Below are positions 1-9,209 of a stretch of DNA of 64,000 nucleotides, piece by piece. The notes under the pieces were generated by a model. The model did no database searches and was not told the DNA's origin. It saw only the letters and a program-made list of their open reading frames with translations. The stretch lies in assembly GCA_963822705.1 (NCBI GenBank), contig CAWGIX010000008.1:310001-374000 (forward strand), in the 5' to 3' direction. Position 1 is the first letter of the stretch. The number at the start of each line of letters is the position of its first letter. Both the position numbers and the translations under genes were made by a program. The stretch is from CAVRQM01 sp963822705 (GTDB lineage: Bacteria; Pseudomonadota; Alphaproteobacteria; Acetobacterales; Acetobacteraceae).

Positions 1-743
1 GGAGCTACCGCGATCTGGTCGGCCCGCAGCCGGCGTGCGACCGGCAAAATGTCGCGGTCGGACACATGCAGGACCCGGCAACCCGGCACGTCGCGCGGCA
101 GCCGCAGATCAATGTCGCCGGCCGATTCCAGGTGGAGAAAGGTCATTTCGTAGCGCAGGTTCCGCCCCTCGCGCCGCAGCATCAGCGCCAGATCCCAGGC
201 GCGCCTACCCGCGCCCACCACCAGCAGCCGCCGGCGCAGCACGCCTTTGCGCTTCAGGCCGTGAAACGCGAGACGGGCCGCGATGCCGCATAGACCCAGG
301 CACGCTGCGGCGGCGAGCAGCGGCAGCGGTGCCGGCCCCGCGCCGAGCACGCCCGCGAACAAGCTGAGCAGGATCCATGCGCCGGAAACGCCCAATCCCG
401 TCGCGAGCGGCAGACGTGCCAGCGACCGCCGTGTCCAGATGATGGTGTCACGGCGATAGAGGCCAAGCGCATACAACGCGGCTAGTTGGCAGGCCGGGTA
501 GATCAGCACCGCTGCGATCCTTGCGGCTGCTCCGGCCCCGGGAAATCCAGTGGCAGCGAGCGCCAGCGGCCAGCCCAGGCAGAGTGCGGCAAGATCCAGC
601 CAAAACAGGGTGGTACCGCTGCTGAACGACGCCAACCGCGCAAACGGGCTTTTGTCCGGCGAGCCCGCCAAAAGCCCGGCGGCAGCCGACCAGTTCGGGT
701 CGCCGGCCTCGGTCATGCGCTTCAGGTCAACAACCTTGCCCAT
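1..743 (-). CDS. Polyprenyl-phosphate sugar transferase (EpsB/TIGR03013-like), N-terminal part, runs off left edge
   Basis: An open frame of about 247 codons from the ATG at 743 continues without a stop to base 1, so only the N-terminal half is present. It starts MGKVVDLKRMTEAGDP and has four hydrophobic stretches in the first 155 residues. A Rossmann-like CoA-binding-type segment follows (RRRLLVVGAGRRAWDLALML, then RRLRADQIAVA). This layout of membrane anchor, nucleotide-binding-like domain and a catalytic bacterial sugar transferase domain (beyond the edge) is typical of glycosyltransferases that load the first sugar onto undecaprenyl phosphate for exopolysaccharide. The family assignment comes from the layout, because the catalytic domain is not visible. 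The gene is transcribed divergently from the MFS gene at 898. Confidence 0.65.
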   Translation of the reverse strand, partial: MGKVVDLKRMTEAGDPNWSAAAGLLAGSPDKSPFARLASFSSGTTLFWLDLAALCLGWPLALAATGFPGAGAAARIAAVLIYPACQLAALYALGLYRRDTIIWTRRSLARLPLATGLGVSGAWILLSLFAGVLGAGPAPLPLLAAAACLGLCGIAARLAFHGLKRKGVLRRRLLVVGAGRRAWDLALMLRREGRNLRYEMTFLHLESAGDIDLRLPRDVPGCRVLHVSDRDILPVARRLRADQIAVA

Positions 744-897
744 GCCTCCAGCATCGGGCCGACCGGTTGCGGCGAGGTGAATGAGAGCCAGATGCGTCGC
801 TTCGCCGTGCGGCCCGCTTACGATCCGGAGAGCCGGCCGCACCGAGAATGCGGATGTGTCCCGCGTCGCTCCCTCGGCTGCAAAAAGGGCGGTAAGC

Positions 898-2337
898 ATG
901 CCGCCAGGGAGAAGCGAAAGGGCGGCGGTGTCCGGCTGGTCGGAGTTGGTGCGTGGCGGCAATGCGGCGCGCAGTGCCGTGGTGGGCGGCGGGATGGTGA
1001 TCCACGCCATCAACGTGTTCATCGTCGCCACCATCCTGCCCAGCGTAGTGGCCGATATCGGCGGCCTGGTGCTGTTCGCCTGGAGCACCACGCTGTACGT
1101 CGTGGCCTCGCTGCTGGGCGCCGTCGCGTGCGCGCGTCTGCTGCGCCGGCTGGGCGCGCGCTGGACCTATCGCTTGGCGCTTGGCCTTTTTGCCCTGGGC
1201 TGCCTCGGCTGCGCCACCGCGCCGACCATGCCGGTGCTGCTGGTGGGACGCTTCGTCCAGGGTCTCGGAGCCGGCACCCTTTCGGCGCTGTCGTTCACGC
1301 AGGTGCGCAGCCTGTTCCCGGAGCGACTGTGGCCGCGCGCGCTGGCGGTGATTTCCGCCGCCTGGGGCATCGCGACACTCCTGGGTCCCGCCGTCGGGGG
1401 CGTGTTCGCCCAGTACCATGCATGGCGCGCGGCGTTCTGGACGTTGCTGGCAGTAAGCCCGGTGCTGGCACTGCTGGTCGAGGTGGCGCTGCCGCGCACC
1501 GCCGGCCCGGCGCCGGATGTCCGGGCAAAAATGTCCTGGCTCAACCTGGCTTTGCTCGCCGGCAGCGTGCTGGCGGTCTCCGCCGGCAGCACCACCACCG
1601 ACCCGGTCTGGACTTTTGCGGCCCTCGCCGCGGCGGGGGCCGGCCTGCTGGTGTTCGTCCGACGCGAGGTGGCCGGGCCGGTGCGCCTGCTGCCGCGCGG
1701 CGCCTGCCTGCCTGCGTCCGCGCTCGGCGCGACCTACGGCACCATGGCGCTGCTGCTGGTCGGGCTTACGACCGAGATTTTCGTGCCGTATTTCTTGCAG
1801 ACGCTGCACGGGATTCGCCCGTTGCACGCCGGGTATTTGTCGGCGCTGCTGTCCGCCGGCTGGACCGCCGGTTCGATGACCAGTGCCGGATCAGGCGCCC
1901 GAAGATCCGGGCCGTCGCTGTCGGCCGGCCCATTCGTGGTCGCGGCCGGGCTGCTGGGCTTGGCCTTGCTGATGCCCCGCGCGGGGTCGCCGGGGGTGGA
2001 CGTGGTGGCTATTGCGCTTTGCCTGCTGGCGATGGGATTGGGCATGGGCATCTGTTGGCCGCTGCTCGGGGCCGGCGTGTTCGGTGCGGCGCCGCCCGGC
2101 GAGCAGGCGCTAGCCGCAGCCTCGATCACCACGGTGGTGATGCTGGCCAGTGCATTCGGGTCGGCGCTGGGCGGCATGGTGACCAACCTCGCGGGCATGG
2201 CGGAGGGAGGTGCGGCGGGGGCGGCACCCTCGGCTGCGTGGCTGTTCACGCTTGCGATGGCGGCGCCGCTCGGTGCCGCACTGCTGGCCCGCCGGGTGCA
2301 GCTTGGCGCCCTGATTGTGAGGCCGGCCGGAGACTAG
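898..2337 (+). CDS. MFS transporter (drug/metabolite exporter type)
   Basis: A 479-residue hydrophobic protein with about 12-14 predicted membrane segments. The early segment carrying INVFIVATILPSVVADIG, the loop ARLLRRLGARWTYRL and the motif VGRFVQGLGAGTLSALSF are typical of the DHA2-like branch of the major facilitator superfamily, usually exporters of small toxic compounds. I chose the ATG at 898 because AGGGCGG lies about eight bases upstream; the frame is open to 781 but lacks a better start. The substrate cannot be told. It stands alone, divergent from the sugar transferase and about 150 bases before cysD. Confidence 0.8.
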   Translation: MPPGRSERAAVSGWSELVRGGNAARSAVVGGGMVIHAINVFIVATILPSVVADIGGLVLFAWSTTLYVVASLLGAVACARLLRRLGARWTYRLALGLFALGCLGCATAPTMPVLLVGRFVQGLGAGTLSALSFTQVRSLFPERLWPRALAVISAAWGIATLLGPAVGGVFAQYHAWRAAFWTLLAVSPVLALLVEVALPRTAGPAPDVRAKMSWLNLALLAGSVLAVSAGSTTTDPVWTFAALAAAGAGLLVFVRREVAGPVRLLPRGACLPASALGATYGTMALLLVGLTTEIFVPYFLQTLHGIRPLHAGYLSALLSAGWTAGSMTSAGSGARRSGPSLSAGPFVVAAGLLGLALLMPRAGSPGVDVVAIALCLLAMGLGMGICWPLLGAGVFGAAPPGEQALAAASITTVVMLASAFGSALGGMVTNLAGMAEGGAAGAAPSAAWLFTLAMAAPLGAALLARRVQLGALIVRPAGD

Positions 2338-2485
2338 CCGGGTTGGCGGCAGCACAGGGCAGCCTGTCGTTAACCCTGTCGCGTGTTGAATACGGCTCGC
2401 CTTGCCGGAGCTAAATGCGTAAGAACCGGCTCGCCCCGGCATGTGCGGCCGGCGGCGGCGAACCGAACGATTGGAGTGGACATAG

Positions 2486-3454
2486 ATGGACACAGTCCAG
2501 GTGGGTGTCGATGGGCTGGCGAGCAGGTGGGAACCGGCCGGCTTGCCGAAAGCCGGCCCGTGGCTGAAGCGACTGGAAGCGGAGAGCATTCACATCATCC
2601 GCGAGGTGGCGGCCGAGTGCCGCAAGCCGGTGTTTCTGTACTCCATCGGCAAGGACAGCTCGGTGCTGCTGCGGCTGATGCAAAAAGCGTTCTACCCTGG
2701 CACGCTGCCGTTCCCGCTGCTGCACGTAAACACCGGCTGGAAGTTTCGCGAGATGATCGAGCACCGCGATCGCGTCGTGCGAGAACTCGGCCTGACGCTG
2801 ATCGAGCACGTCAACGAGGAAGGCCGCGCGCAAAACATCAATCCGTTCGACCACGGCTCCTCGTTCTATACCCACGCCATGAAGACCGAGGCGCTGAAGG
2901 AGGCGTTGAGCAAATACGGATTTGACGCCGCATTTGGCGGCGCCCGGCGTGACGAGGAGAAAAGCCGCGCCAAGGAGCGGATCTTTTCCGTCCGCTCGCC
3001 CACCCATGCCTGGGACCCAAAAAACCAGAGACCCGAGTTCTGGCACCTATACAATGCGCGGGTGACCGGCGGCGACAGCCTGCGCGTCTTTCCGATCTCG
3101 AACTGGACCGAGGCGGATGTCTGGGCTTACATCATGGCCGAAGACATTCCGATCGTGCCGCTGTATTACGCCCAGATGCGCCCGATCGTGGTGCGCGACG
3201 GCAGCCTGATCGAGGTGCACGATGAGCGCATGCGCGAGCGTTTGGCGCCCGGCGAGGAGCCGGAGATGCGCCTGGTGCGGTTCCGCTCGCTTGGCTGCTA
3301 TCCGCTTACCGGCGCCATCGAAAGCCGTGCCGCCACGCTGGCGGAAATCGTCGCCGAGACTCTGGGCGCCACCGACAGCGAGCGCGGCGGCAGGCTGATC
3401 GATCGCGACGAGGAAGCCAGCATGGAGCGCAAGAAGCGCGAGGGATATTTTTGA
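2486..3454 (+). CDS. cysD: Sulfate adenylyltransferase subunit 2 (CysD)
   Basis: A 322-residue small subunit of ATP sulfurylase, which makes adenosine 5'-phosphosulfate from ATP and sulfate. The PP-loop SIGKDS is at residues 53-58, followed by HVNTGWKF and later GGARRDEEKSRAKER, both strongly conserved in CysD. Its length is normal. GGAG about ten bases before the ATG supports the start. Its partner CysN is not directly next: a foreign-looking small gene (3515-3934) lies between them. The arrangement still suggests a single sulfate-activation operon. Confidence 0.96.
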   Translation: MDTVQVGVDGLASRWEPAGLPKAGPWLKRLEAESIHIIREVAAECRKPVFLYSIGKDSSVLLRLMQKAFYPGTLPFPLLHVNTGWKFREMIEHRDRVVRELGLTLIEHVNEEGRAQNINPFDHGSSFYTHAMKTEALKEALSKYGFDAAFGGARRDEEKSRAKERIFSVRSPTHAWDPKNQRPEFWHLYNARVTGGDSLRVFPISNWTEADVWAYIMAEDIPIVPLYYAQMRPIVVRDGSLIEVHDERMRERLAPGEEPEMRLVRFRSLGCYPLTGAIESRAATLAEIVAETLGATDSERGGRLIDRDEEASMERKKREGYF

Positions 3455-3514
3455 TGCGGCGTTCGACTTCGATGCGGACACCCCGTACAAGCCATTAGAG
3501 AGGAGAACGTTCGC

Positions 3515-3934
3515 GTGCGTACGAAGGACGTAGTCGAGGAAGGCCGGCCTGTAAACGTAAGCGGCGTCTCGCGCGCCTCATCCGAGGATGAGGTTGAGCT
3601 ATTTGAAATGGCAAATCTTTCCACGGACCAGACTGGAGTTGAAGGTGTAATCCACATCTCCACCCGCGTGGCGAGCCATGCTCCGCGAATCAAATGGTAT
3701 CCAGGTCGTCCGAAGGAAAAATCCCCGTGTCTGAGCGTCACCATCGGACCTATGCCGCAAGTATACAATCATGGGCTTGAACCCCGGTCACTCAATGCCG
3801 CCTCGGTGCCGGTCAAGGAGTGGGTTACGTTGAATTACGTGGAACTGCTGGAATTCTGGAACAAAGGCAATACCTGGATGGATCACGAGGTAGCTGCCTT
3901 CAAAAGGGCGCTGAAGAAGATGTCACAATCATGA
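3515..3934 (+). CDS. Hypothetical protein inserted between cysD and cysNC
   Basis: A 139-residue protein of no recognised family. GTG at 3515 is the likely start because AGAGGAGAA sits just before it; an internal ATG (MANLSTDQTG) is the alternative. The middle is charged and aromatic (RIKWYPGRPKEKSPC), the C-terminus is helical and ends KRALKKMSQS. No signal peptide or membrane segment is visible. Base composition is clearly more AT-rich than cysD and cysNC on either side, which suggests lateral acquisition into the operon. Reading direction and spacing (60 bases after cysD, 52 before cysNC) would let it be co-transcribed. No function can be assigned. Confidence 0.7.
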   Translation: MRTKDVVEEGRPVNVSGVSRASSEDEVELFEMANLSTDQTGVEGVIHISTRVASHAPRIKWYPGRPKEKSPCLSVTIGPMPQVYNHGLEPRSLNAASVPVKEWVTLNYVELLEFWNKGNTWMDHEVAAFKRALKKMSQS

Positions 3935-3989
3935 GCCAAATCTTACACTTCCAAGCTGAACGGCCTCAAGCTGAAAGGCCTCGTTTTTG

Positions 3990-5870
3990 ATGGACACGCA
4001 GGTGCAATCCTCGACGGGCGCCGAGAGCGGGCTGCTGCGGGTGATGACGTGCGGCAGCGTCGATGACGGCAAATCCACCCTGATCGGCCGGCTGCTGGCC
4101 GACACACACGGCGTGCTTCGCGATCAGCTGGCCCAGCTGACGGCTGACAGCAAGCGCCACGGTACCACGGGCGAGGACATCGACTATGCCTTGCTCCTGG
4201 ACGGGCTGGAGGCGGAGCGCCAGCAGGGCATCACCATCGACGTTGCCTATCGCTTCGTGACGACGGGACGCCGCCGGCTGATCATCGCCGACAGTCCCGG
4301 CCACGAGCAGTACACCCGCAACATGGCGACGGCCGCATCCACAGCCGATCTGGCGATTGTTTTGGTGGATGCACGCAAAGGCGTGCTGGTGCAGACGCGG
4401 CGGCACAGCACGATCGCCGAGCTGATGGGCCTGCACCACATCGTGCTCGCGGTGAACAAGATGGATCTGGTCGACTGGTCGGCCGAGACCTTCGGAAGCA
4501 TCGCGGCGAGCTATCGCGAGGCGGTTGCTCATGCCGGATTCAAGAGCGTCGTCGCCATCCCGTTGTGCGCGCGCACGGGCGAGAATTTGACGCGCGAAGG
4601 CGACCATAGTGCCTGGTATCATGGCCCGACCCTGCTGGAGTACCTGGACGGGTTCGATCCAGACACCGAGGTCGATACCGGAGCATTCCGATTTCCGGTG
4701 CAATGGGTTTCGCGTCCGAACGCGGATTTCCGCGGCTTTGCTGGTACCGTAGCCAACGGTCGCATGCTGGTAGGCGGCACTGTCGTCGCCAGCGGCTCCG
4801 GCCAGAAGGCGCGGGTGTCGCGCGTGGTAACCATGGATGGCGATCTGCCGCAGGCGACCGCCGGGGAAACGGTCACGCTGGTGCTGGACCACGAGATCGA
4901 CATTTCGCGCGGCGACGTCCTCGCCGCCGAGGCGGCTCCGTTGGAACCGGCCGACCAGTTTTCCGCGCACCTGATCTGGCTGTCGGAAACCCCGCTGGTG
5001 CCGGGCCGCGCCCATCTGGTCAAGATCGGTACTCGCACCGTCAGCGGCACCATCACCCGCATCCGCCATCGCCTGGATGTCAACACCCGCCAGGAGTTGC
5101 ACGCCGACCGACTGGTGCTGAACGACGTGGCGAAGGTGCAGTTGTCGCTGAGTTCGGCCGTCGCCTGGATGCCGTATGCGGAAAGCCGCGACCTTGGCGG
5201 CTTCATCCTTATCGACCGGCAGACCGACGCTACCGTCGCCGTCGGCATGCTGGATTTCGCGTTGACCCGGTCGGCCAATCTGCACTGGCAGGAACTGACC
5301 ACCGACCGCCACGCCCGCGCCGCGCAAAAAGGGCAGAAGCCTGCGGTGCTTTGGTTCACCGGCCTGTCCGGCGCGGGCAAGAGTACGATTGCCAATTTGG
5401 TCGAGAAGCGGCTGTTCGCCATGGGCCGGCACACTTACATGCTGGACGGCGACAACGTGCGCCATGGCCTGAACCGCGATCTCGGTTTCACGGAAGCGGA
5501 TCGCGTGGAAAACATCCGCCGCGTGAGCGAAGTGGCGGCACTGTTCGCCGAAGCTGGGCTGATCGTGCTGGTATCGTTCATTTCGCCATACCGAGCCGAG
5601 CGCGAGTCGGCGCGGTCCCGGGTGGCAGAAGACGAGTTTCTGGAGGTTTTCGTGGATACCCCGCTGGAGGAGTGCGCGGCGCGCGATCCGAAAGGGCTGT
5701 ATCAGAAGGCGATGGCCGGCCAGATTCCGAACTTTACCGGCGTCTCGGCCCCCTACGAACCGCCGCTCGCGCCGGAAATTCATCTTTGCACTACCGAAGC
5801 TCCCGCCAATGTGCTGGCCGAGCGCGTGGTGGCCGCCTTGGCCGAGCGGGGCGTGATTGAAGTGCATTAA
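3990..5870 (+). CDS. cysNC: Bifunctional sulfate adenylyltransferase subunit 1 / adenylylsulfate kinase (CysN-CysC fusion)
   Basis: A 626-residue fusion. The N-terminal GTPase half (about 1-430) has the P-loop GSVDDGKST near residue 22, DSPGHEQY near 100 and NKMD near 155; it drives ATP sulfurylase together with CysD. The C-terminal half (about 445-625) is APS kinase with GLSGAGKST near 457, and phosphorylates APS to PAPS. ATG at 3990 follows a weak GAAAGG; the TTG directly before it would add one residue. A long minus-strand open frame over the whole gene is a shadow. Fused CysNC is common in alphaproteobacteria. Confidence 0.95.
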   Translation: MDTQVQSSTGAESGLLRVMTCGSVDDGKSTLIGRLLADTHGVLRDQLAQLTADSKRHGTTGEDIDYALLLDGLEAERQQGITIDVAYRFVTTGRRRLIIADSPGHEQYTRNMATAASTADLAIVLVDARKGVLVQTRRHSTIAELMGLHHIVLAVNKMDLVDWSAETFGSIAASYREAVAHAGFKSVVAIPLCARTGENLTREGDHSAWYHGPTLLEYLDGFDPDTEVDTGAFRFPVQWVSRPNADFRGFAGTVANGRMLVGGTVVASGSGQKARVSRVVTMDGDLPQATAGETVTLVLDHEIDISRGDVLAAEAAPLEPADQFSAHLIWLSETPLVPGRAHLVKIGTRTVSGTITRIRHRLDVNTRQELHADRLVLNDVAKVQLSLSSAVAWMPYAESRDLGGFILIDRQTDATVAVGMLDFALTRSANLHWQELTTDRHARAAQKGQKPAVLWFTGLSGAGKSTIANLVEKRLFAMGRHTYMLDGDNVRHGLNRDLGFTEADRVENIRRVSEVAALFAEAGLIVLVSFISPYRAERESARSRVAEDEFLEVFVDTPLEECAARDPKGLYQKAMAGQIPNFTGVSAPYEPPLAPEIHLCTTEAPANVLAERVVAALAERGVIEVH

Positions 5871-5908
5871 CCGGCTTGGCAAAATACCGTTGCGGGCTGT
5901 GGACCCGG

Positions 5909-6797
5909 TCAGCCCCGCGTGCTGCTGCGGGCCAGAAATGCGAGCACAGCGGTCATGACGATCACGCCACCCACCAGGGTTTGCGCCGATGGCGCCTCGC
6001 CAAAAGCCAACCACACCCAAAGCGGGGCCAGCGGCGCGTCGAGTGAGCCGTAAATCGCGTTCTCGCTGGCAGTTACGAACCTGGCGCCCCACGCCATCAG
6101 GATCAGCCCGACACCGTTCTGGAGAATACCGAACAGCGCGGTCCAGCCGATCTCGCCCGTAGCCGCCGCGAGCGGATGCGCCCACGGCAGCATCACCAGC
6201 GAGGTCAGGAATGCGGCCAACGCCAAAGCCGGGGCGGTGGGCGTTCCGCTGCGCCAGCGCAGCACGACGATGAACAGCGCCGACGCCAGCGTCATCGCCG
6301 CAGCCAGCAGGTCGCCCCACACATGCGCCTGGGCCTGCGCGCCGCTGACCATGACGGCCATGCCCGCCAGGCAGGCCAGACTGGCCGCCAGCATCACCCA
6401 TCCGGCCCGCTCGCCGAGCAGCAGCCAGCTGAGTGCCGCGGTTGCCAGCGGTGCGGTGGCGTAGATCACGGACACCTCCGCCACGGAACTCACCCGCAGC
6501 GACCAGATGAACGTGACCATGGCCACGCTGCCGATCCCCGTCAGTAGCAGCCCGGCCCAGCCCATTTTGCGCGCCATGGCCCGCAACCGGCCGCGATAGG
6601 TAAAGGCGACGAACAGCGCAATCGTCAGCCCGGAGAAAAGACCCCGCCAGAACAACAGGTTCGGCGCCTCCAGCGAGATCAGGCGCGTGAAGAAACCTGC
6701 GGGTACTGAAGGCGAGCGCGGAGGCTAGCATCAGCAACACGCCAAGCCGGTGGCCGCGCACGCCGTGCGCCGCCGCAACCCCCGACACGGCGCTCAC
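5909..6797 (-). CDS. EamA/DMT family transporter (frameshifted at about 6702)
   Basis: The frame starts at GTG 6797 (MSAVSGVAAAHG...LLMLASALAFST) and breaks at a GGG run at 6701-6703. Removing one base joins it to the second frame, giving STAGFFTRLISLEAPNLLFW and then an intact transporter ending in LARSSTRG. The corrected protein is about 295 residues with ten hydrophobic segments, the usual size of EamA (drug/metabolite) transporters. GTG 6797 overlaps the stop of the upstream CoA-binding gene (GTGA), so the two are probably translationally coupled. Without correction a TTG start at 6655 would give a falsely short protein. Substrate unknown. Confidence 0.8.
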
Positions 6798-7213
6798 GAT
6801 CGCTGCAGGCCCAGCCGCGAAAACTCGATTTTCGGGCAGCGGTCCACGACCACGTCCAGACCGCGCGCACGCGCCGCCGCGGCGGCCGCCTCGTTGATCA
6901 CGCCGAGTTGCATCCAGACCACGCCGGCGCCGACCGCGATCGCCTCTTCCACCACCGGACCCACCTGGTCCGAGGCCCGGAAAATGTCGACCATGTCGAT
7001 CTTTTCGGGAATGTCTGACAGGCGCGAGAAAACCGTCTCGCCCAGCAGTTGCTGACCGGCGAGGCCGGGGTTTACCGGGATCACGCGATAACCCTGGTGT
7101 TGCAAGAACTGCATCACCTCGTGGCTCGGCCGTTCCGGGCGGGCGGAGGCGCCCACCAGCGCGATGGTCCGCACCCGGTGCAGGATCTCCTTAATCTGCT
7201 GGTCTTCGGTCAC
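6794..7213 (-). CDS. CoA-binding domain protein (YccU family)
   Basis: A 139-residue Rossmann-type protein containing RTIALVGASARPERPSHEV, GYRVIPVNPG and VVWMQLGVINEAA, the characteristic pattern of the succinyl-CoA-ligase-like CoA-binding family. GTG at 7213 is chosen because an AGGAC stretch precedes it and it gives the normal family length; starts at 7252 or 7264 would add an unconserved tail. Its stop overlaps the start of the EamA gene. The exact cellular role of this family is not established. Confidence 0.85.
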   Translation of the reverse strand: MTEDQQIKEILHRVRTIALVGASARPERPSHEVMQFLQHQGYRVIPVNPGLAGQQLLGETVFSRLSDIPEKIDMVDIFRASDQVGPVVEEAIAVGAGVVWMQLGVINEAAAAAARARGLDVVVDRCPKIEFSRLGLQRS

Positions 7214-7286
7214 GTCGGTCCTGCCCTCTCCCACGCCGCCCGGTTGTGGCATCTTGGACGGCAAAGGTCGAGCGGGGCAGTTCTTC

Positions 7287-8948
7287 TTGGACGACGCAGT
7301 ATTCGACTATGTGATCGTCGGCGCTGGCTCCGCCGGCTGCGTGCTGGCCGCGCGGCTGACCGAAGACCCCGCGTGCCGCGTGCTGGTGCTGGAGTATGGC
7401 GGCAGCGACCGCTCCGTGCTGATCCAGATGCCGGCGGCGCTGTCGATCCCGCTGAACAAGAGCCGCTACAATTGGGGTTTTGCGTCCGAGCCGGAGCCGC
7501 ATCTGGGCGGACGGGTCATGAACACCCCCCGCGGCAAGGTTTTGGGGGGGTCGTCGTCGATCAACGGCATGGTCTACGTGCGCGGCAACCCGCAGGATTT
7601 CGACCGCTGGGAGAGCGAGGGCGCGCGCGGCTGGGCGTTTTGCGACGTACTCCCCTATTTCCGCAAGGCCGAGGCGAGGCAAGAGAGCGGGGACGAATAT
7701 CGCGGCCATGCCGGGCCTCTGCACACCCGGTACGGGCACCTGGAGAACGCGCTCTATCGCGCCTGGATCGAGGCGGGGCATCAGGCCGGTTATCCGTTGA
7801 CGGACGACATCAACGGCTTTCAGCAGGAAGGTTTTGGGCGGATGGACATGACGGTTTTTCGCGGCCGTCGCTGGAGCACCGCCAACGCCTATCTGCGCCC
7901 GGCCATGAAGCGTCCGAACCTTTGCGTGGTGACCCACGCGATGGCGGAACGCGTGCTGTTCGAGGGTCGGCGCGCGGTGGGTGTGCAATATTTTCGGGCG
8001 GGCGCGCGGCACGTGTGCCGGGCGACGCGGGAAATAATCGTGGCCAGCGGTCCGATAAAATCACCGCAGCTGCTGATGCTGTCGGGCGTCGGCCCCGCTG
8101 CCGAGTTGACCCGACAGGGGATCGAAGTGCTGCACAACCTGCCGGGCGTGGGCGGCAATCTGCAGGACCATCTGGAGTTCTATTTCCAGGTGGCGGTGAA
8201 GCAGCCGATCACGCTGTTCTCGTCCATGAACTCCTGGGGCAAGGCGAAGATTGGCGCGCGCTGGCTATTGCGGCGTGACGGGCTGGGGGCCACAAACCAT
8301 TTCGAGAGCTGCGGTTTCATTCGAAGCCGCCCGGGCGTGCCGTATCCCGACATCCAGTACCATTTCTTGCCGCTGGCCGTTCGCTACGATGGAAAAGCGG
8401 TGGCGCAGGGGCATTCGATGCAGGCGCATGCTGGCCCGATGCGCAGCAAGAGCCGCGGCACCGTGCGGCTGCGCTCAGCCGACCCTGCGGATAAGCCGGT
8501 AATCCGGTTCAACTACATGAGCCACCCGGACGACTGGACGGAAATGCGCGCCTGCGTGCGCCTGACCCGCGAGATTTTTGCCCAGGCCGCGTTCGATCCC
8601 TATCGGGGCCAGGAAATTTCGCCGGGAGAGGCGGTGCAAACCGACGAGCAGATCGACGCCTTTGTTCGCGAGCACGTTGAGAGCGCCTACCATCCCTGTG
8701 GCACGTGTCGCATGGGTGCAGCGGATGATCCGACGGCGGTCGTCGATCCCGAGACGAAGGTGATCGGCCTTGCTGGATTGCGCGTCGTGGACAGCTCCAT
8801 CATGCCGTCGGTCACGACCGGTAATTTGAACGCGCCCACAATCATGATTGGCGAGAAGGCGGCCGACGCGATTCTCGGACGGACGCCGCTGGCGGCCTCG
8901 AACACCGGGGTCTACACGGCAGCCAATTGGGAGACGGAGCAGCGGTGA
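7287..8948 (+). CDS. betA: Choline dehydrogenase-like GMC oxidoreductase
   Basis: A 553-residue GMC flavoprotein. FAD-binding VGAGSAG is near the N-terminus, followed by the GMC signature region GKVLGGSSSINGMVYVRGN, and a C-terminus with YHPCGTCRMG and GNLNAPTIMIGEKAAD. These are close to E. coli BetA throughout, including the short tail after the catalytic His/Asn region, so oxidation of choline to betaine aldehyde is the best guess. The start is probably TTG 7287 (DDAVFDYVIVGAGSAG), matching the family N-terminus; no ATG lies close. betB, betI and betT are absent from the window, so another primary alcohol is possible. Confidence 0.8.
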   Translation: MDDAVFDYVIVGAGSAGCVLAARLTEDPACRVLVLEYGGSDRSVLIQMPAALSIPLNKSRYNWGFASEPEPHLGGRVMNTPRGKVLGGSSSINGMVYVRGNPQDFDRWESEGARGWAFCDVLPYFRKAEARQESGDEYRGHAGPLHTRYGHLENALYRAWIEAGHQAGYPLTDDINGFQQEGFGRMDMTVFRGRRWSTANAYLRPAMKRPNLCVVTHAMAERVLFEGRRAVGVQYFRAGARHVCRATREIIVASGPIKSPQLLMLSGVGPAAELTRQGIEVLHNLPGVGGNLQDHLEFYFQVAVKQPITLFSSMNSWGKAKIGARWLLRRDGLGATNHFESCGFIRSRPGVPYPDIQYHFLPLAVRYDGKAVAQGHSMQAHAGPMRSKSRGTVRLRSADPADKPVIRFNYMSHPDDWTEMRACVRLTREIFAQAAFDPYRGQEISPGEAVQTDEQIDAFVREHVESAYHPCGTCRMGAADDPTAVVDPETKVIGLAGLRVVDSSIMPSVTTGNLNAPTIMIGEKAADAILGRTPLAASNTGVYTAANWETEQR

Positions 8949-9135
8949 TGAATTGCTCGGGCGCCAGATCGCTCGGGCAGCCTGCATCGCTCGGGCGCCG
9001 GATGTCGCGGGCGCCGGGGCGTATACCAACGCTCACTCTTGGGTTCCCACCCCGGGGCGAGGAGGCGCTACGGGCCGCGAGGACCGTACTTGCCCGCGAA
9101 TTAAGGCTTCGCGAAGACCTCCTTTGTAGCGCTGG

Positions 9136-9155
9136 GAAGCGGTGGCCTCCGCTTC
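9136..9155 (+). terminator. Possible hairpin terminator after the GMC oxidoreductase
   Basis: A perfect 7-base stem GAAGCGG/CCGCTTC with a 6-base loop, in the 261-base gap between 8948 and 9210. No clear T run follows, only a T-rich ACACTTTCCTT. The rest of the gap contains no gene I can support. Confidence 0.35.
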
Positions 9156-9209
9156 ACACTTTCCTTACCGGCGGGCGGGATTCTAGCAGCCCACCATAAG
9201 GGACACGGT

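Noticed and set aside
727..1827. A 366-codon minus-strand frame opposite the MFS gene
   Set aside because: Gln/Arg/His-rich antisense shadow without start signal or family motifs.
486..2414. A 642-codon plus-strand frame over the sugar transferase and MFS genes
   Set aside because: Shadow of high-GC coding sequence; protein is low-complexity Arg/Gly/Ala and the MFS frame carries real membrane segments.
3966..6797. A very long (943-codon) minus-strand open frame over cysNC
   Set aside because: It is antisense to a fully conserved CysNC; its protein is Arg/Gly/His-rich with no motifs. Only its first 31 codons are real (EamA N-terminus).
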